A model generated the notes under the pieces. The model had not been told where the DNA came from. It worked only from the letters and a program-made list of their open reading frames with translations, and did no database searches. Source: Carposina sasakii (Eukaryota > Arthropoda > Insecta > Lepidoptera > Carposinidae). Taken from it: DNA of 64,000 nucleotides. The position numbers and the translations under genes are program-made. Location of the stretch: NCBI GenBank assembly GCA_014607495.2, contig CP053167.1:9858001-9922000 (forward strand), written 5' to 3'. Below are positions 11,150 to 23,209 of the stretch, piece by piece (positions within the stretch are counted from its first letter, which is position 1; each line of letters opens with the position of its first letter).

Positions 11150-11830
11150 TTTTCATTTTCTTATTAATATTTTATAACATTACTTAATTAAAAGCCCGAA
11201 AAAATCTTCATCTTCAGACGTTATAAAATTGTACAGGTAGACACTTTTTTTTTTGTTTTATATATTGAAATTTATTCAGAATGTCATGTTTTATGCAGGT
11301 TCATAATTCAATGTTTTTATGGAGTTACCTTCTTGCATAATGATAGTCGTTGTGCGTGTCACATCAGAACGAACATGGACTCCCGATATTGTAATAAAGA
11401 CTCCGATTGCGCAAAAAATTACAGCTAAATCGCAAACACTAACGAATCGTGGTGCGAAGCGAATGCGATCTGTAGAGAGCTGTTTAATAACGTCAAGGTA
11501 AAGTAAACAGCTTCTTTCTAGCTCAAAACTTTAAGGCGATTGGTGTACAGGAGGGCAATTGTGCTATTTGTAATTTGAATGTATTACCAAAAGTAAGCCA
11601 GCCACCACTTGTCTAGGCATTTAGAAACAAAAACGTTATGTTATTGTAAAATATCGTATCGCTGTAAATTTCTTACGGCATGATTTTTCCAATGGTCACA
11701 CCTACCTGAAGGGTAAAGTTGAACAAATTTTAGAGATAACCCATCTGACTATTGGAAAAGTTGGATTGATAGTCGCTACTCGTAAATTGATTATTTTTAT
11801 ATATTAATTGGAGTAGTCCAAGATACCCCA
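11150..11830. other. Intergenic, nothing identified
   Basis: The open frame at 11319-11501 is short, with no motif that I recognise. No repeat ends were defined. Confidence 0.45.
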
Positions 11831-11837
11831 GTCCTTA

Positions 11838-12275
11838 AAGACGAAGGTATTCAACCAGTGCGTGCTGCCGGTGATGACCTACGGTGCCGAGACGTGGTCT
11901 CTAACTAAGTGGCTCATAAAGAAGCTCGGGATCGCATAGCGAGCGATGGAGAGAGCTATGCTTGGCATCTCTCTGCGTGATCGAATCAGAAATGAGGAGA
12001 TCCGCAGACGTACAAAGATCACCGACATAGCTCATCGGTCCAGCAAGCTGAAGTGGCAATGGGTAGGGCATATAGCTCGAAGAACTGATGGCCAATGGAG
12101 TCGGAAAGTTCTAGAGTATCGGCAAGCGCAGTGTGGGAAGGCCACGCGCGAGGTGGACGGACGACCTGGCCAAGGTCGCGGGCGTCGGTTGGATGCAGGC
12201 TGCTTCCGACCGGTCGGGGTGGAGGTTGTTGGGGGAGGCCTATGTCCAACAGTGGACTTCTCAGGGCTGTAAATG
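11838..12275 (+). pseudogene. LINE reverse-transcriptase C-terminal remnant with 3' tail
   Basis: A broken frame from 11946 reads ERAMLGISLRDRIRNEEIRR and then KLKWQWVGHIARRTDGQWSR. These are phrases of the C-terminal part of insect endonuclease/reverse-transcriptase LINE proteins. The frame then shifts, and the DNA continues through GAGGTGGACGGACGACCTGG to the tail GGCCTATGTCCAACAGTGGA. The upstream catalytic domains are absent. It is 5'-truncated and inactive. The exact clade is uncertain. Confidence 0.8.
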
Positions 12276-12299
12276 ATGATGAATTGGAGTAGACTATGC

Positions 12300-12800
12300 C
12301 CAATTTCCATTTACCATTATCTTAAGTCTCGTCATTACATAGAATAAAACAAAGTTGCTTCCCGCTGTCTGTCCCTATCTAAAATCTAAGCATACGATTT
12401 TTTAAACTACGTAACAGATGTTGATGCGGTTTTTTTTAAATAGAAGGGTTATTCAATTAGAAGGTTTATATGTATAGTCACAGCATTACACCCGAGCGAC
12501 GCCGTGACAGGTCGCTAGTTTGTAATATTTGCTAAACATTTTATCAACCAAGTCCATGCACATCGCTCCCTCCTCGCACCTAAAGGTCGCTCCAGCAAAT
12601 TGTCAGGAAATCCGCGAGCCTCGTCTGCGCCGGGATTGCGGGAATACGGAGAGATCCTGCGATCCCGGGATCCCGATACGCGGGATCTTGTTAGAGATGA
12701 CACGTTTATTGCTTGTATGGCAGGTTTTAAATTGAATGGATGTAGATGCAAACTGGGTTCCGAGTTGGGTATTATAAAAACTGCTTACTATTTATATGTA
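12300..12800. other. Intergenic; short GC-rich self-complementary patch
   Basis: The patch 12650-12690 contains GATCCCGGGATC and GCGGGATCT, which are partly self-complementary. Open frames here overlap on both strands and have no family resemblance. Confidence 0.4.
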
Positions 12801-12802
12801 TA

Positions 12803-13201
12803 CTGGGTGTAAAAAGACGACTTTGTTCTTTTAATACCTCGTATTCTTTGTAATATCACGATCATTTTTTTCTATGGAAGAATCCCTGAGAAACCACGGG
12901 TTTCCAAGATATTGAGGTCCAAAGTTACATTAATATTATCTTTTTTTTTTACATAGATCCATCTGAAATCGGTTAACAAACATTTTTTTTCAATGATACC
13001 AAGTCAAAATGTTATAATGTTAGTTTTGTAGGTACATTTATACTTTGCGCATCAAAGGATAACATTGCTTGCAATAAAATTACAGTATTTTTACATAATT
13101 TTTTTGTCGTTTCCCCAGGGTTGGTTCCATAGAAGAAAATGATCGTAACCTTACAAAGAATACGAGGTATTAAAAAAACATTGTTGTCTTTTTACACCCT
13201 G
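12803..13201. mobile_element. TA-flanked MITE, about 400 bp
   Basis: The ends are CTGGGTGTAAAAAGAC and GTCTTTTTACACCCTG, with TA outside both (12801-12802, 13202-13203). The inner arms share ATACCTCGTATTCTTTGTAA and its complement. It is the uninterrupted form of the element at 3122-3934. Confidence 0.75.
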
Positions 13202-13204
13202 TAT

Positions 13205-13880
13205 ATAACTGAGTATTTAAAAGTTATCTTATGTTATATACATTCCCATTACTCGTGGCCTCCCAAGATTTTGTAATGATACAGTGCTCTCATATAATCC
13301 CAAATACATACTCGTATTACACATATACTCGTGTGTATGTAGGTAAATCAAGTTATTGCACCCAGTAAATTACTACTAAAATAATAGTACACTGATTAAT
13401 GTTTCAAAATAGATTATATTTCTCTGTTAATATATTAATATTATTACGAAAATTTACATAATAGGCACCAGTGTTGTACACATTGAACTTTAAATATGCT
13501 GTATGCTGAGCTGGTTCCATTTCAGCATAATTATGTTTTTCTGTTTGGCTGTATTGTGAAACATTTTTGAATGCTGAATAAATAATTTCTTTCTTTCTTT
13601 CTTCTTCTTTATTTCAAATAAACAAACTCTTTATTTCTATTAAATATAATAAGAACAAATAACGAATAACATCTATATTTTACCGCAGCCATTATGAATC
13701 GCTAAAAAAATATGAAAAGCACATCATTAGAGAAAACAGACATTAATTAAACAAAACATTAGGCAATATAAACGCGGAGAGAAATAAAAAAACACTGCTC
13801 GCTGAAATCGAGGAAAAACCTAGCGTGAAAAAAAAACGGTGCGTTAAGAAAAAAGCAAGCAAATAACCGGACAAGAGTGT
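13205..13880. other. Intergenic, nothing identified
   Basis: AT-rich, with a CTTT microsatellite-like patch near 13590. No gene is supported. Confidence 0.5.
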
Positions 13881-13884
13881 ATAG

Positions 13885-14304
13885 GGCTTTAGTATTGTGG
13901 GTTCAGTATATATGTATAGTGAAATAAAGCATTGCGCATGTCGAATGCAGAAAAACGAAGAATTAGGATTGAAGTCATAAGTAGAGCGTGCAGTTAAAAA
14001 TACAAATTAAATGTATATGATTGAGAAGGGTATGTTGAGGTGGTTTGGGCATGTGGAGTGGATGAGTGAAAGTAGACTGACAAAGAAAGTGTACAACGGA
14101 AGAGTGGATGGAAGGGGAAGACCTCGCGTGACATTCACCGATCAAATTGGTGAAATTCTAAAGAAAGGTCAGGTCAAGAGTACCCTAAACCGACGAGCGT
14201 GCATGAAGAATATCATGAAAGTAGATGAAGCGAAAGAGGTGTGTCAGGATCGTAGCAAATGGAGATCCGTGATCTCTGCCTACCCCTCCGGGAAAGAGGC
14301 GTGA
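13885..14304 (+). pseudogene. LINE reverse-transcriptase C-terminal remnant
   Basis: The clean frame is 14011-14304. It reads GMLRWFGHVEWMSESRLTKK, then NRRACMKNIMKVDEAKEVCQ, and ends SAYPSGKEA. This is the C-terminal region of a common insect non-LTR retrotransposon protein. The 130 bases upstream keep more of it in shifted frames. Polymerase motifs are gone, so the copy is dead. The tail after the stop (GCGTGATTATTATGTATG) links it to the repeats at 2675, 14495, 15723 and 20021. Confidence 0.75.
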
Positions 14305-14494
14305 TTATTATGTATGTACGTTAATTAAAATTAAAAAATTAGGACAAGCTTCAGATTCATTTACTACAAATGTACAAAAGCGACATTATCTTTGTAAACT
14401 GTTTTTCTATACAAAATGTATATCTATATATAGATTCATATACACGCAAAATTGTGCTAAGCGTAACTCCTTATTTAAAACAATTCAGTTTTAG

Positions 14495-14610
14495 CTCATC
14501 TCAACTATACCCTCAATATTGGTCTATTTGACCATGTGGTTCTATCGGCCCTTGGTACTCTATCTACCCCGTAAGGGATAAAGGCGTGATTATATGTATG
14601 TATTTTTTTG
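14495..14610 (+). mobile_element. Partial SINE-like / LINE-tail copy
   Basis: Matches the last 110 bases of the 15723-15995 repeat: CTCAACTATACCCTCAATAT, then TACCCCGTAAGGGATAAAGG and ATGTATGTAT. Confidence 0.65.
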
Positions 14611-14945
14611 CTTTAAGGCAATGCGTGACTGCGAGAATCAATGCCATTCTCTATATAAAATTTGGAAGTATTTAGTTTATCCGCAATTCAGCATTTATCG
14701 TTATTAACACTCTAATTCACAAAAAACAATTTACACGAACCACCAACTCGCGAAACCCCAAACGGCGGGCGTCAAGAAAAACCCGACACAAAAAAATAGC
14801 AAATTGCATCATAAATTACCTAAAAGAATCTGTAACTCAGTGCGGTCTCGGGCGGAGCTCGTTTATCACAATTAGTGGTGGCTGCAGTGTTGTTACATTC
14901 AATGATGTCGCTGTATATAAATCTGAATTAGTTCTCATTTCGACC

Positions 14946-15010
14946 GAGATATTGGCGCAGTCAGTAAGCCTGCTGCGCCTGGGTTCGAATGTCAGTAGGA
15001 GCATAACAGA
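14946..15010 (+). mobile_element. tRNA-headed SINE fragment
   Basis: ATTGGCGCAGTCAGTAAGCC followed by CTGGGTTCGAATGTCAGTAG has A-box- and B-box-like words at the expected spacing for a moth SINE head. The body is not recognisable. Confidence 0.4.
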
Positions 15011-15539
15011 ATTTTGTCGTCGGTTAGTTTGGCCGGTTTCTTACAGTCAAATTTCAATAACTGATCTCGAGAGATTTATTGCATATTTAAGATAAAATGT
15101 TCCATTGTATCATACAAAATTTCAAATTTGGAAAAGAAATCCGAGGTTCTTTATCAACTCTAGTATTTAAATTGGCCGTTAGAGCCCCCTACATACATCG
15201 ACCGATGGTTTGATCGGCTTCTTAATCAGTATGAAGAGGTATGTGTAATGTGGAATCCCGCCCCCGTATCCACTATCTTTTTTGACTGTTTACAGTAATT
15301 ATCACTCATAGAAACTTAATTATTGTCTGTATTAATTGTCTGTATTTCATACTCTTATTTATTGTTTGTCTTTGTATCGCATTACTACGAATTCGTAGAA
15401 CAGCTACGGTAGTTTTCGTAGTCGGTTTTTCGTAGTACTAACGGAGATCGTAGTCTTAGTAACTAATTAAACAAATTGGTCGATATTTGGCCATGTTATG
15501 GTAAAGTTATAACGTTTTGAATGGTATTTAGAAGAGATA

Positions 15540-15600
15540 TTTAGATGGAAGAGATCTCTCTTATAGATATAAGCTCGCCTTTGTACAATAAAAAAAAAAA
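15540..15600 (+). mobile_element. LINE 3'-tail fragment with poly-A
   Basis: GGAAGAGATCTCTCTTATAG, then AGCTCGCCTTTGTACAATAA, followed by an A run. Same tail family as 6150-6240. Confidence 0.6.
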
Positions 15601-15722
15601 GAGAATGCGGCCCGTTGGTAGTACTTAAACCTTTAAGTTCCTATGAGATATATCCTCTGTTTTTATATACGCCATTTTGTTTTCAGATATTCAATAAAAA
15701 AAAGAAGTTAACTATATTTCTA

Positions 15723-15995
15723 TGCTGCTCTGGGAGTGAAAAAAAAAGTATAATACAGTACAGCTGCTTCTCTTCCCGGGCATACTTTACAAGTCAATAG
15801 AGGGACAAGAGGGTCTTGGTCTTTTGTAGGCGATGGCCTGACCACCTGTCACTACTAACCGAACTTTTACATCTCAACTATACCCTCAAAATTGGTAAGA
15901 AGTGGCACCATGAGATTCTATCGGCCCTTGGTGCTCTGCCTACCCCGTAAGGGATACTCGTAAAGGCGTGATTATATGTATGCATGTATGTATGT
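15723..15995 (+). mobile_element. SINE-like / LINE-tail copy, about 270 bp
   Basis: Begins GCTGCTCTGGGAGTGAAAAA, passes through GGTCTTTTGTAGGCGATGGC and CTGACCACCTGTCACTACTA, and ends in TACCCCGTAAGGGATA plus an ATGTATGTATG tail. Full-length relatives are at 20021-20285 (plus) and 2738-3003 (minus). Confidence 0.7.
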
Positions 15996-15999
15996 ATAT

Positions 16000-16420
16000 T
16001 TCTAAAAATACGTTGAGAGAGTTCCAATACAAGTTATATACATTTCCTTCCTTCGTTGAGGGTAAAAAAGCGAAACAATGAATACACCGATATCCGCCGA
16101 AAAAAATTGTGTCAAGAGTGACATCAAAACATAAGAGGGCTATTGACTGGGCGTCCTAATGGTCTCTAACGACGGGCCTAAGGGCCTAGTGGAGGGCCCT
16201 TCCTGCCGTGTAGAGTCCCTGGACCTCTCACTTCAGATTGAGAGCATCACCAGATATGGGGGTTTGGAATTTTAATAAGATTCCGTGTTTTTTGTGAGGG
16301 TTGCAGTTTTTTATGTAAAAGAATATATGAGTACCCAGTAGTTGTATCCTTTTATACATTTTTTTGTCATAAGCTATTTGCATGATAAATTTCATCAATA
16401 TCTATTAAGAAGTTTTGTGA
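16000..16420. other. Intergenic, nothing identified
   Basis: A GC-richer patch (16140-16260) has no coding frame that I can support. Confidence 0.45.
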
Positions 16421-16424
16421 GAAG

Positions 16425-16835
16425 GCAGCAGCATCGTCCGTGTTAACAACATAGACCGAAAATCATACAGCGATCCTGCCCAGCATAGTGACAATATGCA
16501 AAACCCCTACAATAAAATGCTCTATTTATAAACGTTCAATAAACCTCTTATAGCTTTTGCATTAGCGTTATTATGTTGTCATTTTGGACTTGATAATGGA
16601 GTCGATATATTAAAACACTCGCAACCACGCCAAAACCAAGCGCCTTTAAAAAAGTATGGAACAGAGTTGACAAAATTAAAAATAACATCGTGCGTTGAAT
16701 TATATCATTGGCAATCATGTTTGCGACTATAAGAAATATTCCAGCGTGCTGTTTCCCGATGGGCACGCCATAAGTCGGGAAGCCTCTGGGAGGCCTATGT
16801 CCAACAGTGGACTGCAATAGGATGATGTATGCTCG
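16425..16835 (+). mobile_element. Degraded LINE fragments
   Basis: The stretch 16425-16505 resembles the repeat at 63700-63790 (GCAGCAGCATCGTCCGTGTT ... CAGCATAGTGACAATATG). The stretch 16735-16830 contains GGGAGGCCTATGTCCAACAG followed by TGGACTGCAATAGGATGATG, the usual LINE tail. Between them is unassigned sequence. Confidence 0.5.
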
Positions 16836-16839
16836 AATA

Positions 16840-17745
16840 AAATACTATTTTGGTATTACCTTTGTAACGCAAATTAATTGCTCGCTGGCCGGATAAGCTC
16901 ATAACACGACATGTATACCTTGTTGACTTGTAAGCCCATTGTAACACTATGTAAGAGGAAAACACCCTTAAGGCAATCTCCAGGCCCTTAGGCTGACATC
17001 ATAAAGGCTCATCAGTGTCCCCCATCGTCTCTGTCTAGCGCACTCAGAGGGAGCGAGAGGGGATTGTTGACGTCAATGTTTTTACGAGAAGATTATGTTA
17101 ACCGAGATTATGTTTTTAATAATGTACGGTTAATTAGTTTTTGGTTAGTTTCGTGGATGTTAGATGGTTAGGGTTCTGATAAGTTAGATTTATTCTTGAT
17201 TGAGGTATTGTTTCGTTGATAAGGGGAATAAATACAATTGTTTTGGGAAAATATTATTTCCACCATAGAGGAATAAGATGTTATTCCTTATTCCTCTATG
17301 TTTATTTCTTTATGTTTCCACATTATTCTGTTCGCAAACTAGGTGTTTTAAAATTTCATTTATCTAATATTTTACTAATACATATATTATACCTAAAGAG
17401 GTAGGGCAGAAGTGTGAAAATTATATCCCCACTTTTCCACGACTCTGCCTGTCAAGTCCCATACGGTAAAGCGGTGAGCCTGCCACCGTTTTTCATCTCA
17501 GACTTTGCTTAATAAAACGAAGCAATATTATTTGCTAGTTCTAAGAAAAAAATCACTGCAATATTGTGGCGAAGTAAAAAGGAATTTCTTTTGAGTAACC
17601 CTGAACAGCTCCGTGAATTACGCTTTCTTTGTTTGATTACAGCGCTGGAGCTTTGTGGATCGTGCTGAATATTGTCTTGAGCATTTCATGGTATTGTTAG
17701 CGCTTTTAAGCCGCAATCAGTTTTGTATACATGGACTTTGAATTT
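16840..17745. other. Intergenic, nothing identified
   Basis: AT-rich, with one short local hairpin near 17265-17300 (AGAGGAATAAGATG with TTATTCCTCTATG). No gene is supported. Confidence 0.45.
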
Positions 17746-17752
17746 TCTTTAC

Positions 17753-17876
17753 GGTTGGGCAAGCACTAACCTCTGGATAGTCCGTAACGCTATCGTCACA
17801 CTGTCATGTCATAGATTTTGCTTGCGAGTCGATAGCGTTACGGGGCGTAAAAGGGTTCGTGCTTACCCTACTGTTG
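17753..17876. repeat. MITE-like inverted repeat
   Basis: A perfect 14-bp inverted pair, CCGTAACGCTATCG and CGATAGCGTTACGG, lies about 35 bases apart. Outward, the arms remain similar for about 45 bases (GCAAGCACTAACC against GGTTCGTGCTTACC). The ends and target duplication are not clear. Confidence 0.5.
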
Positions 17877-18204
17877 TCTTAGATGATATTATTACTATAT
17901 TCAGTGACGGCGCCTAAAATATGGTACGACAGCTCAAAAGTATCGTTGTAAGTTTCTGTAAATTAAAAAAAAGTAATATTCCTGCGGGAACGGGAAATAA
18001 CGGCTGAAATATTAATTAATTCAGCCAAAGGCTGCTACAGCTGTTATTGAAATAATTTTAATTATTGCATACCCTATTTTCAAATTAAAATAGTAGGTAC
18101 GTACATATTTATACAGAACTGTCAACATTTACAACTTTGTCTTTTACATACAATATTTCTGAATTTCGGGTAACTTTAAACAATGGACAAGAGACAATAC
18201 AAAC

Positions 18205-18440
18205 TCAAAAACTCATATCAAACGCGAAAATTTGTGAGTATGGATGGATGTTTGTTACTCTTTCACGTAAAAACGGCTGGAGCGATTTTAATAAAATTTG
18301 GTATGGAGTTAGCTGACACTCTGGATTGACACATAGGTTACTTTTATCCCGGGAAAATATTTTTATCTCGGATAATTTCAACATTTTGTTTTTTCTGCGG
18401 TCCACGCGGACGAAGTTGCGGGCGTCCACAAGTATTTCAT
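18205..18440 (+). mobile_element. Dispersed moth repeat
   Basis: Contains GGATGTTTGTTACTCTTTCA, GGTATGGAGTTAGCTGACAC and CGCGGACGAAGTTGCGGGCG, words of a very common lepidopteran repeat. A second partial copy is at 32170-32290. I do not assign a class. Confidence 0.5.
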
Positions 18441-18449
18441 AAATCGATA

Positions 18450-20015
18450 ACACTGAAAGCATGGGAACCTAAACACGTAGAAAACTATGTATCAAACGAT
18501 TTGGTTCAGTTTTGGTAAATACGTTCAATAATTGCCCTTCTGTAGTTGTTAAGATTAGCGCATTCAACCAAACAAACCTTGTAGGTTTATACAGGATAAT
18601 TTTTGGTCGTCAACGTTCCCGAAAACTACGGAATCTCCTCATCATCATGATCATTTTTCTTCATGAAAGCATACTTAAGAAGTGTTTGGTTTCCAAAACA
18701 TTAGGGTCTAAAGTTGAGTAAATGGACTGTGTTTTTCTGCATAAATGCACATTAACGCGTGTAGCAAGATTTTTTCACGAGAAATAATTAATATAAATTT
18801 CGCCCGATCAAGTAATAATTTTTTTTACATCTTTTCCCAGCATTTTTTTTGCATAAACTTACTTTATTTGATGTATAGAGTACGCACCCTTTGTTCAGGG
18901 TGGCAACGAAAAAACACCCTGTAATATTAATATAGATTTCTACATAATGCACTGTCACTGGCCACGCCCACTTAAATCTGAACCCACATTAAAGGCTCCG
19001 TACTACAATGTGACACATTCTAACCTACGTCACATTCACACCATTTACGACTTTTAATATTTACAGTGGCAATGAAATACATTGTGCGCAACAATGTACT
19101 GTGTTTTTATTAATATCTAAAAGCAGTTTTATTGGTGAAGACATAAGATGTGTCGCTTTAGTGTCGCGCTATGGAGAATTTATCGCACTCAGTCGCTTTG
19201 GAAGTTGGTAAAAGGATGCTTTTCTATTGTCGTTAAACACAATGTTGTTAAAATGGTTTTTAATGTCATTTTTCCGCGTAAAATGCAAAGTTTGACAGGA
19301 ATTGTTAATGCTGGCACGTTAAAAGTTTCATTATTTTATAAGGTCTAATTTCTTTTTTAAGAGCTTGGCAAAGTTATAACGTTGATGTGGCAACGATTAG
19401 GTTAGGATTAGAGAAAATTGTAAAAAGGAAATAAAAATACCCTAATTTAATTCTGTTCTATGCGCATTTATCCATAAGAACTTATTTTAGTTATTTTACA
19501 ACGCAATAAGAGAAGGTAATTGCATAGAAACATTATGAAATATAACAAAAAATAGTGCAATTAAAAGGAGATTTGACAACCTGATGAATCAAAGTTTGTA
19601 TAATTGTATCTATTAATATTTTTCTCTCGCCGGAAAAAATATCCTTTGATAAGAGTCCACCGCGCTTCTAAGTCTCGTATTAAAAGGTATTTCAATAATT
19701 TTAATCACCACATTTACCTATAAAACTCGAAAGTACAGGTAAATAAAGGGTAAACTAAAAATGATACATTAGAACGTTGACTACCCCAATTTAGAACAGC
19801 GTGTACCTTGTACGTACAGGGTGTTGCATAGAAAATGAACGATCGCGGTCGTAACATCTGCGATGTGAACAGACGTGTACGAATGTGTACAAATATGTAC
19901 GAATGGGGTAATGGCGGCGAATAGCGTAATCGACGTAGGCTGTGTTTACGGTTATAAATTGTTGACTATTTCGCTTGTTGGTTTAAATTAATATCGTTAT
20001 TATTTTGTCCTTACT
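18450..20015. other. Intergenic; weak repeat traces
   Basis: TACAGGATAATTTTTGG at 18590 and ACACCCTGTAATATTA near 18915 could be decayed ends of a TA-flanked MITE, but the arms are too diverged to call. The open frame at 19148-19348 has no motif that I recognise. Confidence 0.35.
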
Positions 20016-20020
20016 TCTAT

Positions 20021-20285
20021 GCTGCAATGGGAGTGAAAAAAAAAACGTATAATACTAGAGCTGCTTATCTTCCCGGGTATATTGTACAAGTCAGTAGAGG
20101 GACAAGAGTGTCTTGGTGTTTTGTAGGCGATGGTCTGACCACCTGTCACTACTAACCGAACTTGTACACCTTAACTGTACCCTCACAATTGGTCAGAAGT
20201 GGCACCATGTGGTTCTGTCGGCTCTTGGTGCTCTGCCTACCTCATAAGGGATAAAGGCGTGATTATATGTATGTATGTATGTATT
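20021..20285 (+). mobile_element. SINE-like / LINE-tail copy, about 265 bp
   Basis: Same family and orientation as 15723-15995, ending in CATAAGGGATAAAGGCGTGA and ATGTATGTATGTATG. Confidence 0.7.
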
Positions 20286-20562
20286 ATTTTGTCCACCTGT
20301 TTTGTTATATCAAGTAGGTACCTAATAATCATGGAGAAAACTGTAGGAGGTGATACGATATTGCACCTCAACCCTTAATGTGGCTTACGAAGCGCAGTAT
20401 GACCCAATCACTAGCTAGCTAGAATAGGTAGTTTCATGTCTTTTTGCTTTCGTACCGTCGTTCGCCTTAAGACGGTACCGCTATTCTAGCTTATCGTAGA
20501 TAATAATACGAAACTCTTCAGGCAAGAATACTTCTCGCACTGGTTTTATAGACCTATACTTT

Positions 20563-20781
20563 AGCCTCGAGCATACCGGATGCGTATGCGTGCACGTAAG
20601 CGTAGACGTACACGTACCTCTGAGTTTAATGTTGGGAACTGTTACCGCTTGACGTCTATGCTTACGTCTACGCATACGTAACCGGTCTGCCCGTGCCTAT
20701 ACAGTTCCATACATAACAACTCAGAGGTACGTGTACGTCTACGCTTACGTGTACGCATACGCATCCGGTGTGCTCGAGGCT
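20563..20781. mobile_element. Foldback MITE, 219 bp, with TACTTT duplication
   Basis: Arms of about 65 bp are near-perfect inverted repeats, starting AGCCTCGAGCATACCGGATG on the left and ending with CATCCGGTGTGCTCGAGGCT on the right. Both are rich in ACGTA/TACGT steps. The six bases TACTTT lie directly outside each end (20557-20562, 20782-20787). No coding capacity. Confidence 0.75.
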
Positions 20782-20789
20782 TACTTTTT

Positions 20790-21420
20790 AGTACCTAGTT
20801 TTAGACCTAATTAATTTAATCAACTGTTAAATTTTAAATTTTGTGGTCTATATAATAAAGTCCAAAGTAATTTCCAAAAGACAAAGCGTGTCATCCAACC
20901 GGGTGACCACACCATCACCATAGACCATACCGTTCGTCCTTAGTAACCTAAAAGACAAATTTATTTATACACGTCCAAAACAATCCAGCCAAACAACTTT
21001 GAATTCTCTGCTATCGATTTACAAACTATCCACATTTACCAGCAGCTGTATCAAACTTATGTTTTACAACAACAAACAAAATTAACTTTGCGTTTACCAA
21101 AACGTTTGACACGCAAAATGAAACCTTATACCGTTTACATACAGATTTGAGTAAAGTTGGTATGTAACATTGGCATAGAATAGGCAACTAACAGAGTTGC
21201 ATCTTGAATGTGAATTAAATGCCTATTCAGTTCGAAGCGACGGTTACAAGATGTTTATGTAAATACTGTGATACTGAACTAACTCCTTTACGTAGCTGAA
21301 ACTTGAACGGAGAGTAGGTTTTTATATTAATAATAACCAGACCTGTTCTGGCATATGCTATGAAATATCTAGCTGTTTCTTGCGATTTAGTCTGTAGCGA
21401 ACTATCCCATCTATTATTTT
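20790..21420. other. Intergenic, nothing identified
   Basis: AT-rich sequence with no supported gene or repeat. Confidence 0.5.
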
Positions 21421-21423
21421 TCT

Positions 21424-21660
21424 TCAGCCTATTGCAGTCCACTGCTTGACTTAGACCTCCCTCAGGGCACGCCACAAGGCTACTGCCATAGGGAGTTTAT
21501 TGCCCATAGTCACCACGCTGGGCAGGCGGGTTGGTGACCGCGGTCACATTTTTTGGACTACGCTGCTGCCTACCTCCCGCAAACCCTTAATCGCCTCATA
21601 CGATACCCACGGGCAGGCAGGGGTGGTACAGACTCTACTCTGCCGGCACCACGCGGCATA
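21424..21660 (-). mobile_element. Composite LINE-tail repeat
   Basis: The plus strand shows CAGCCTATTGCAGTCCACTG (reverse of the common LINE tail), then CACCACGCTGGGCAGGCGGG, and ends in CTCTGCCGGCACCACGCGGC. The last two blocks recur at 62618-62795 in the same orientation and at 63612-63790 inverted. Confidence 0.6.
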
Positions 21661-21664
21661 TGTA

Positions 21665-22389
21665 TAGTAATTTATATATCAGGATAATATAGGTAGGTAC
21701 ATCTATATGTATAGGTCAGGTTGGACCGTGACTTCCTTTTGTGACGTATAGGTACCCACAAAGGGGGGATTTTCCGAATATTCTATGGTAACGGGAAATA
21801 ACTGGAATTGTTGTGGGCCGCCGCTGGTAAGGATATAAAAAAAAGAAAGGATTGGCAACACCGAATTCCAGGGGCAGTAATTTTCCGGAAAATGCCTGCG
21901 ACCTCCGTTCTGATTAGCTAATCTATACTTATATTATAAAACTGGAGAGTTCGATTTCGCGTTAGATGCCCCATTTATCGAGTAAGGCTATAGCCTATAT
22001 AGAAACCCGCCCCGGCTTCGTTCGGGTGCCATAACTACTGCAATAATAATAATCAAGCGGACGAAGTAGTGGTGGGCGACCCCTAGTATACAATAATGTA
22101 ACAGCTAATGTCCGCAACAGTAAACCACATAACTGTTAACTTTCATCAAAATATGTTCAGCATTATTTCCATGAAAGTAACCAAAATCCTACACCTTCAC
22201 ATTCTTAAAAAAAAAAAAATTTCATAAGCTGGATATTAAAACTTGAGATTTCGACACTACACCATAAATATGTTTCTCATGAAAATTTGAAGGACGCAGG
22301 AATTTTTAATATCTTTCCACATACTGGTATATGCACGGTATATGAGATATAAAATGTTTCCCCTACGTTCTAAAATGGCGGCAAGTATT
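21665..22389. other. Intergenic; dispersed repeat traces
   Basis: The sequence 21940-22085 has words of a common moth repeat (ATATTATAAAACTGGAGAG; AGCGGACGAAGTAGTGG). No gene is supported. Confidence 0.4.
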
Positions 22390-22392
22390 ATA

Positions 22393-22426
22393 TCGAGGGG
22401 TAATAGGCTAATTGGGTTAAGCGCCA
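22393..22426 (+). repeat. Left terminal inverted repeat
   Basis: Starts TCGAGGGGTAATAGGCTAAT and ends in AAGCGCCA. It pairs with 31979-32012 with a single T/C difference. Confidence 0.85.
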
Positions 22427-22518
22427 CTTTGGCCGAAATTGAGTTATATATATATTCGGAATCAGCGAATTTTTCTGCGTCGATTGAGCCGGGTTTCACG
22501 GCGATTTGAGTACTTTTT

Positions 22519-22912
22519 TGGCGCTTATACCAATCGAAGATTCAGCCCCATTTCTAAAAAGTGATGGCTTAAGCGACGTAAATTGTCGATGTTTCAAGGA
22601 TGGTGGACTTTGTGCCATTTAACGAACTATTGAGATGTCGCTTATGCTTTTATTCCTTGACCAAAAATAGAAACGTATGGCGAATCACTCGTTATTCCTG
22701 TATGTAAATATTACACCGATAGTGCGTTGTATCACTTAGCCTCACTCAGAATGTGCAGGGCTGTGTCGCTTAAAGCATTTAGTCTCACGCCAAATTCAAT
22801 AAAGCAAGTCGCTTAAACCATTTAGCCTCACTCCCAATTATAAGAGACATGTCGCTTAATGCATTTAGTCACATCCGAAAATTTTATATTTATGGCGCTT
22901 AAATCAATTGAC
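22519..22912 (+). repeat. Left subterminal repeats
   Basis: Repeated words of the form (T/G)CGCTTAA followed about six bases later by (C)ATTTAGCCTCA occur at about 22520, 22638, 22731, 22766, 22809, 22850 and 22894, and inverted at 22566. The right terminal repeat itself reads GGCGCTTAGCCCAATTAGCC, so the subterminal copies are diverged versions of the terminus. Such arrays are usually transposase-binding sites in other superfamilies; that role is inferred here. Confidence 0.7.
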
Positions 22913-23209
22913 ATCTATCTCGAATAATTTTAAATAGTCTCTTATTTCAATATTACCTAATCTTTTGCTTTGAGTAATGTCGTTTATGACAAAGTTGTTA
23001 AAAACATGTAAGACTTGAATAATTTTTCCTTAAACATCATAAAATGACAATGGTGGTTAAACTATTTTTGTTTTCTATGAAGTCATGTACCCCATGTCGG
23101 TTAATACAATAAAAGTTCTTTCATTTCACTGTTAACATTAAATACTTTATACTACACCATACGACGCGGGCGCTTGTGCCGTTTGCGGGTCGGGGGGGTG
23201 GCGACTTTT

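Noticed and set aside
11901..12310. Five overlapping frames on both strands
   Set aside because: They are shadows of one GC-richer LINE C-terminal remnant; only the frame starting at 11946 matches a protein family.
16140..16260. GC-rich patch as possible host exon
   Set aside because: No long open frame, no splice-site pair and no recognisable peptide.
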